Positions 62,613 through 64,000 of a stretch of DNA of 64,000 nt are shown here, in pieces. Numbering within the stretch: position 1 is the first letter of the stretch; every line of letters starts with the position of its first letter. The notes below the pieces were generated by a model, which was not told the origin of the DNA, did no database searches, and worked only from the letters and a program-made list of their open reading frames with translations. The stretch is from DASQZK01 sp963771005 (GTDB lineage: Bacteria; Bacteroidota; Bacteroidia; Bacteroidales; GCA-2748055). Position numbers and translations under genes: made by a program. The stretch spans positions 1-64,000 of the forward strand of contig CAVYRO010000002.1 in NCBI GenBank assembly GCA_963771005.1. Direction: 5' to 3'.

Positions 62613-64000
62613 ATGAAAAAATTCATCCTGCTTCCCGGATTAGGTCTCGTATTAATGTTTACTTTCTGTTCCTCACCCGTAAAAAAAGACATCAAAACCG
62701 AGGACCGTATGCAATGGTGGACCGATGCCAAGTTCGGTATGTTCATTCACTGGGGCGTGTACTCCGTACCGGCGGGGACATACCACGAAGAGAGAGTTCC
62801 CGGCATTGGTGAATGGATCATGCATAACGGTAAAATACCATCAGCCGAATACAAAAAATATGCTGCTGAATTCAACCCGGTCAGGTATGATCCGGAGGCC
62901 TGGGTGAAAATGGCTAAAAGTGCAGGGATGAAATATATCGTCATTACTTCGAAACATCATGACGGTTTCGCCCTCTTCGATTCGAAAGTGACCGACTGGG
63001 ATGTGGTGGATGCAACACCTTATGGCAAAGACCTGCTGAAACCGCTGGTGGAAGCTTGCCGGCGGGAAGGGATCCGGATTGGTTTTTACTATTCCCAGGC
63101 CCAGGACTGGAATCATCCCGGAGGGGCTGCCATGGGTGGTCACTGGGATCCGGCCCAGGACGGGGATATGGATGAATATCTCGATAAAATTGCCGTTCCA
63201 CAGGTAGAAGAGATCCTGGCAAACTACGGGGGACTCGATATTTTATGGTGGGATACGCCGGCAGATATGACGAAGGAACGTGCGGAGAAATTTCTGCCTG
63301 TTATTGCGAAATATCCAAACCTGATCACCAATAACCGGCTGGGGGGAGGCATTGACGGGGATACCGAAACCCCTGAACAATTCATCCCGGCTACCGGGTT
63401 CCCGGGTCGTCACTGGGAAGTATGCATGACCATGAATGATACATGGGGATACAAATCCTACGATGATAACTGGAAATCGACCCGGGATCTCATCCTGAAA
63501 CTTTCTGAGATCGTCTCGAAAGGCGGAAATTTTCTGCTGAATGTCGGACCCACCTCCCTCGGTGAGATCCCGGAAGCCAGTATAACCCGTCTCAGGGAGG
63601 TCGGGGAATGGATGGATGTCAACCATGACGCCATTTACGGAACCAAGGCCAGCCCATTTTCCTACCTGCCCTGGGGAAGAGCCACCCTGAAGGGCCAGAT
63701 CGTCTATCTTCATGTAACAGAATGGCCAGCAGACCGAATACTGAAAGTCCCGCTTCAAAACAAACCCCTGAAGGCATATCTGCTTGCTGACCCCGGAACA
63801 AAGCTTGAAATGACCAAAGAAGCGGATCATATCACGATAAAAGTACCGGCGCAGGCACCCGGCGGTAATCTTTCGATTGTGGCCCTTGAATTTAAAGGAG
63901 ATCCACAGGTTCTCCCGATCCCAACAGCCGGAAAAACAGGCACGGCTTCGTCGGCCGATGCAACAGCACCGGTTGCCAGTCTTTTTGACGGCGATCCGAA
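62613..64000 (+). CDS. GH29 alpha-L-fucosidase, truncated by window end
   Basis: Starts at ATG 62613 with a lipoprotein signal (MFTFCSSPVKK, lipobox Cys19). The GH29 fold is clear: WWTDAKFGMFIHWGVYSVPAG at the start, AKSAGMKYIVITSKHHDGFALFDS, GIRIGFYYSQAQDWNHPGG, then LDILWWDTPADM with the nucleophile Asp. ETWGYK-type text reads MNDTWGYKSYDDNWKS and KGGNFLLNVGPTSLGEIPE. The C-terminal beta-sandwich follows. It releases alpha-L-fucose from glycans. The frame is open to the last base, and ASLFDGDP just before the edge hints at an F5/8 (CBM32) domain beyond it. Confidence 0.93.
   Translation, partial: MKKFILLPGLGLVLMFTFCSSPVKKDIKTEDRMQWWTDAKFGMFIHWGVYSVPAGTYHEERVPGIGEWIMHNGKIPSAEYKKYAAEFNPVRYDPEAWVKMAKSAGMKYIVITSKHHDGFALFDSKVTDWDVVDATPYGKDLLKPLVEACRREGIRIGFYYSQAQDWNHPGGAAMGGHWDPAQDGDMDEYLDKIAVPQVEEILANYGGLDILWWDTPADMTKERAEKFLPVIAKYPNLITNNRLGGGIDGDTETPEQFIPATGFPGRHWEVCMTMNDTWGYKSYDDNWKSTRDLILKLSEIVSKGGNFLLNVGPTSLGEIPEASITRLREVGEWMDVNHDAIYGTKASPFSYLPWGRATLKGQIVYLHVTEWPADRILKVPLQNKPLKAYLLADPGTKLEMTKEADHITIKVPAQAPGGNLSIVALEFKGDPQVLPIPTAGKTGTASSADATAPVASLFDGDP

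Overview
The window reads as one contig from a Bacteroidota genome, most likely an anaerobic or facultative polysaccharide degrader of the Bacteroidales/Marinilabiliales type. The evidence is a SusC/SusD pair, at least four proteins with C-terminal type IX secretion (T9SS) type-A sorting domains, many lipoproteins, promoter-like TAnnTTTG boxes without strong Shine-Dalgarno sites, and many Bacteroidota-style intergenic repeats. No rRNA, tRNA, CRISPR array, insertion sequence or phage gene was recognised.

Layout. 1-2.6 kb is a non-coding array: nine roughly 238-bp units, each with two small palindromes and runs of a 10-bp repeat, ending in 24 tandem 10-mers. 2.7-5.4 kb is an overlapping four-gene cassette (DUF5989, SxtJ, SGNH hydrolase, TPR lipoprotein). 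5.9-23.0 kb is a polysaccharide utilisation locus: a T9SS-exported sugar-binding-like protein on the minus strand, then SusC, SusD, a SusE-like lipoprotein, two GH30 enzymes (one of 1587 residues) and a non-catalytic T9SS surface protein. 23.2-26.5 kb holds an NCS1 permease, a small membrane protein and a trehalase/GH63-like hydrolase whose N-terminus is an in-frame minisatellite. 26.5-33.7 kb carries sugar and housekeeping genes: polyol dehydrogenase, SIS isomerase, isochorismatase-like hydrolase, PfkB kinase, alpha/beta hydrolase, MetA, a frameshifted pentapeptide protein and MscL. 34-37 kb has two VOC proteins around two putative alkylation-repair proteins (HTH_42/AlkZ-like and AlkD-like). 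A 225-bp foldback hairpin at 37.1-37.3 kb precedes a GH5-CBM32 lipoprotein, a TonB-C protein and a frameshifted FkbM-like gene.

41.0-49.5 kb (minus strand) is a seven-gene sugar-phosphate/polyol cluster: MtlD-like dehydrogenase, two HAD phosphatases, aldo/keto reductase, PHP protein, class II aldolase-SDR fusion and a sorbose-phosphate-reductase-like enzyme. No complete known pathway fits it. 50.2-57.7 kb is the most notable region: a six-gene complex related to hydrogenase-4 and complex I. Its four membrane ion-translocation subunits look intact. Its large subunit lacks the Ni-binding cysteines, and its ferredoxin/small-subunit fusion has lost three of four proximal-cluster ligands. 57.7-64 kb holds further glycosidases (frameshifted GH2, GH5, partial GH29) and a TIGR02587/TIGR02588 membrane pair.

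Four genes are broken or extended by what looks like a single extra nucleotide each (near 32601, 34460, 40540 and 58555). This could be sequence error or real decay, so those genes should be read as probably single intact ancestral genes. All assignments come from reading motifs and gene context; no database search was run.
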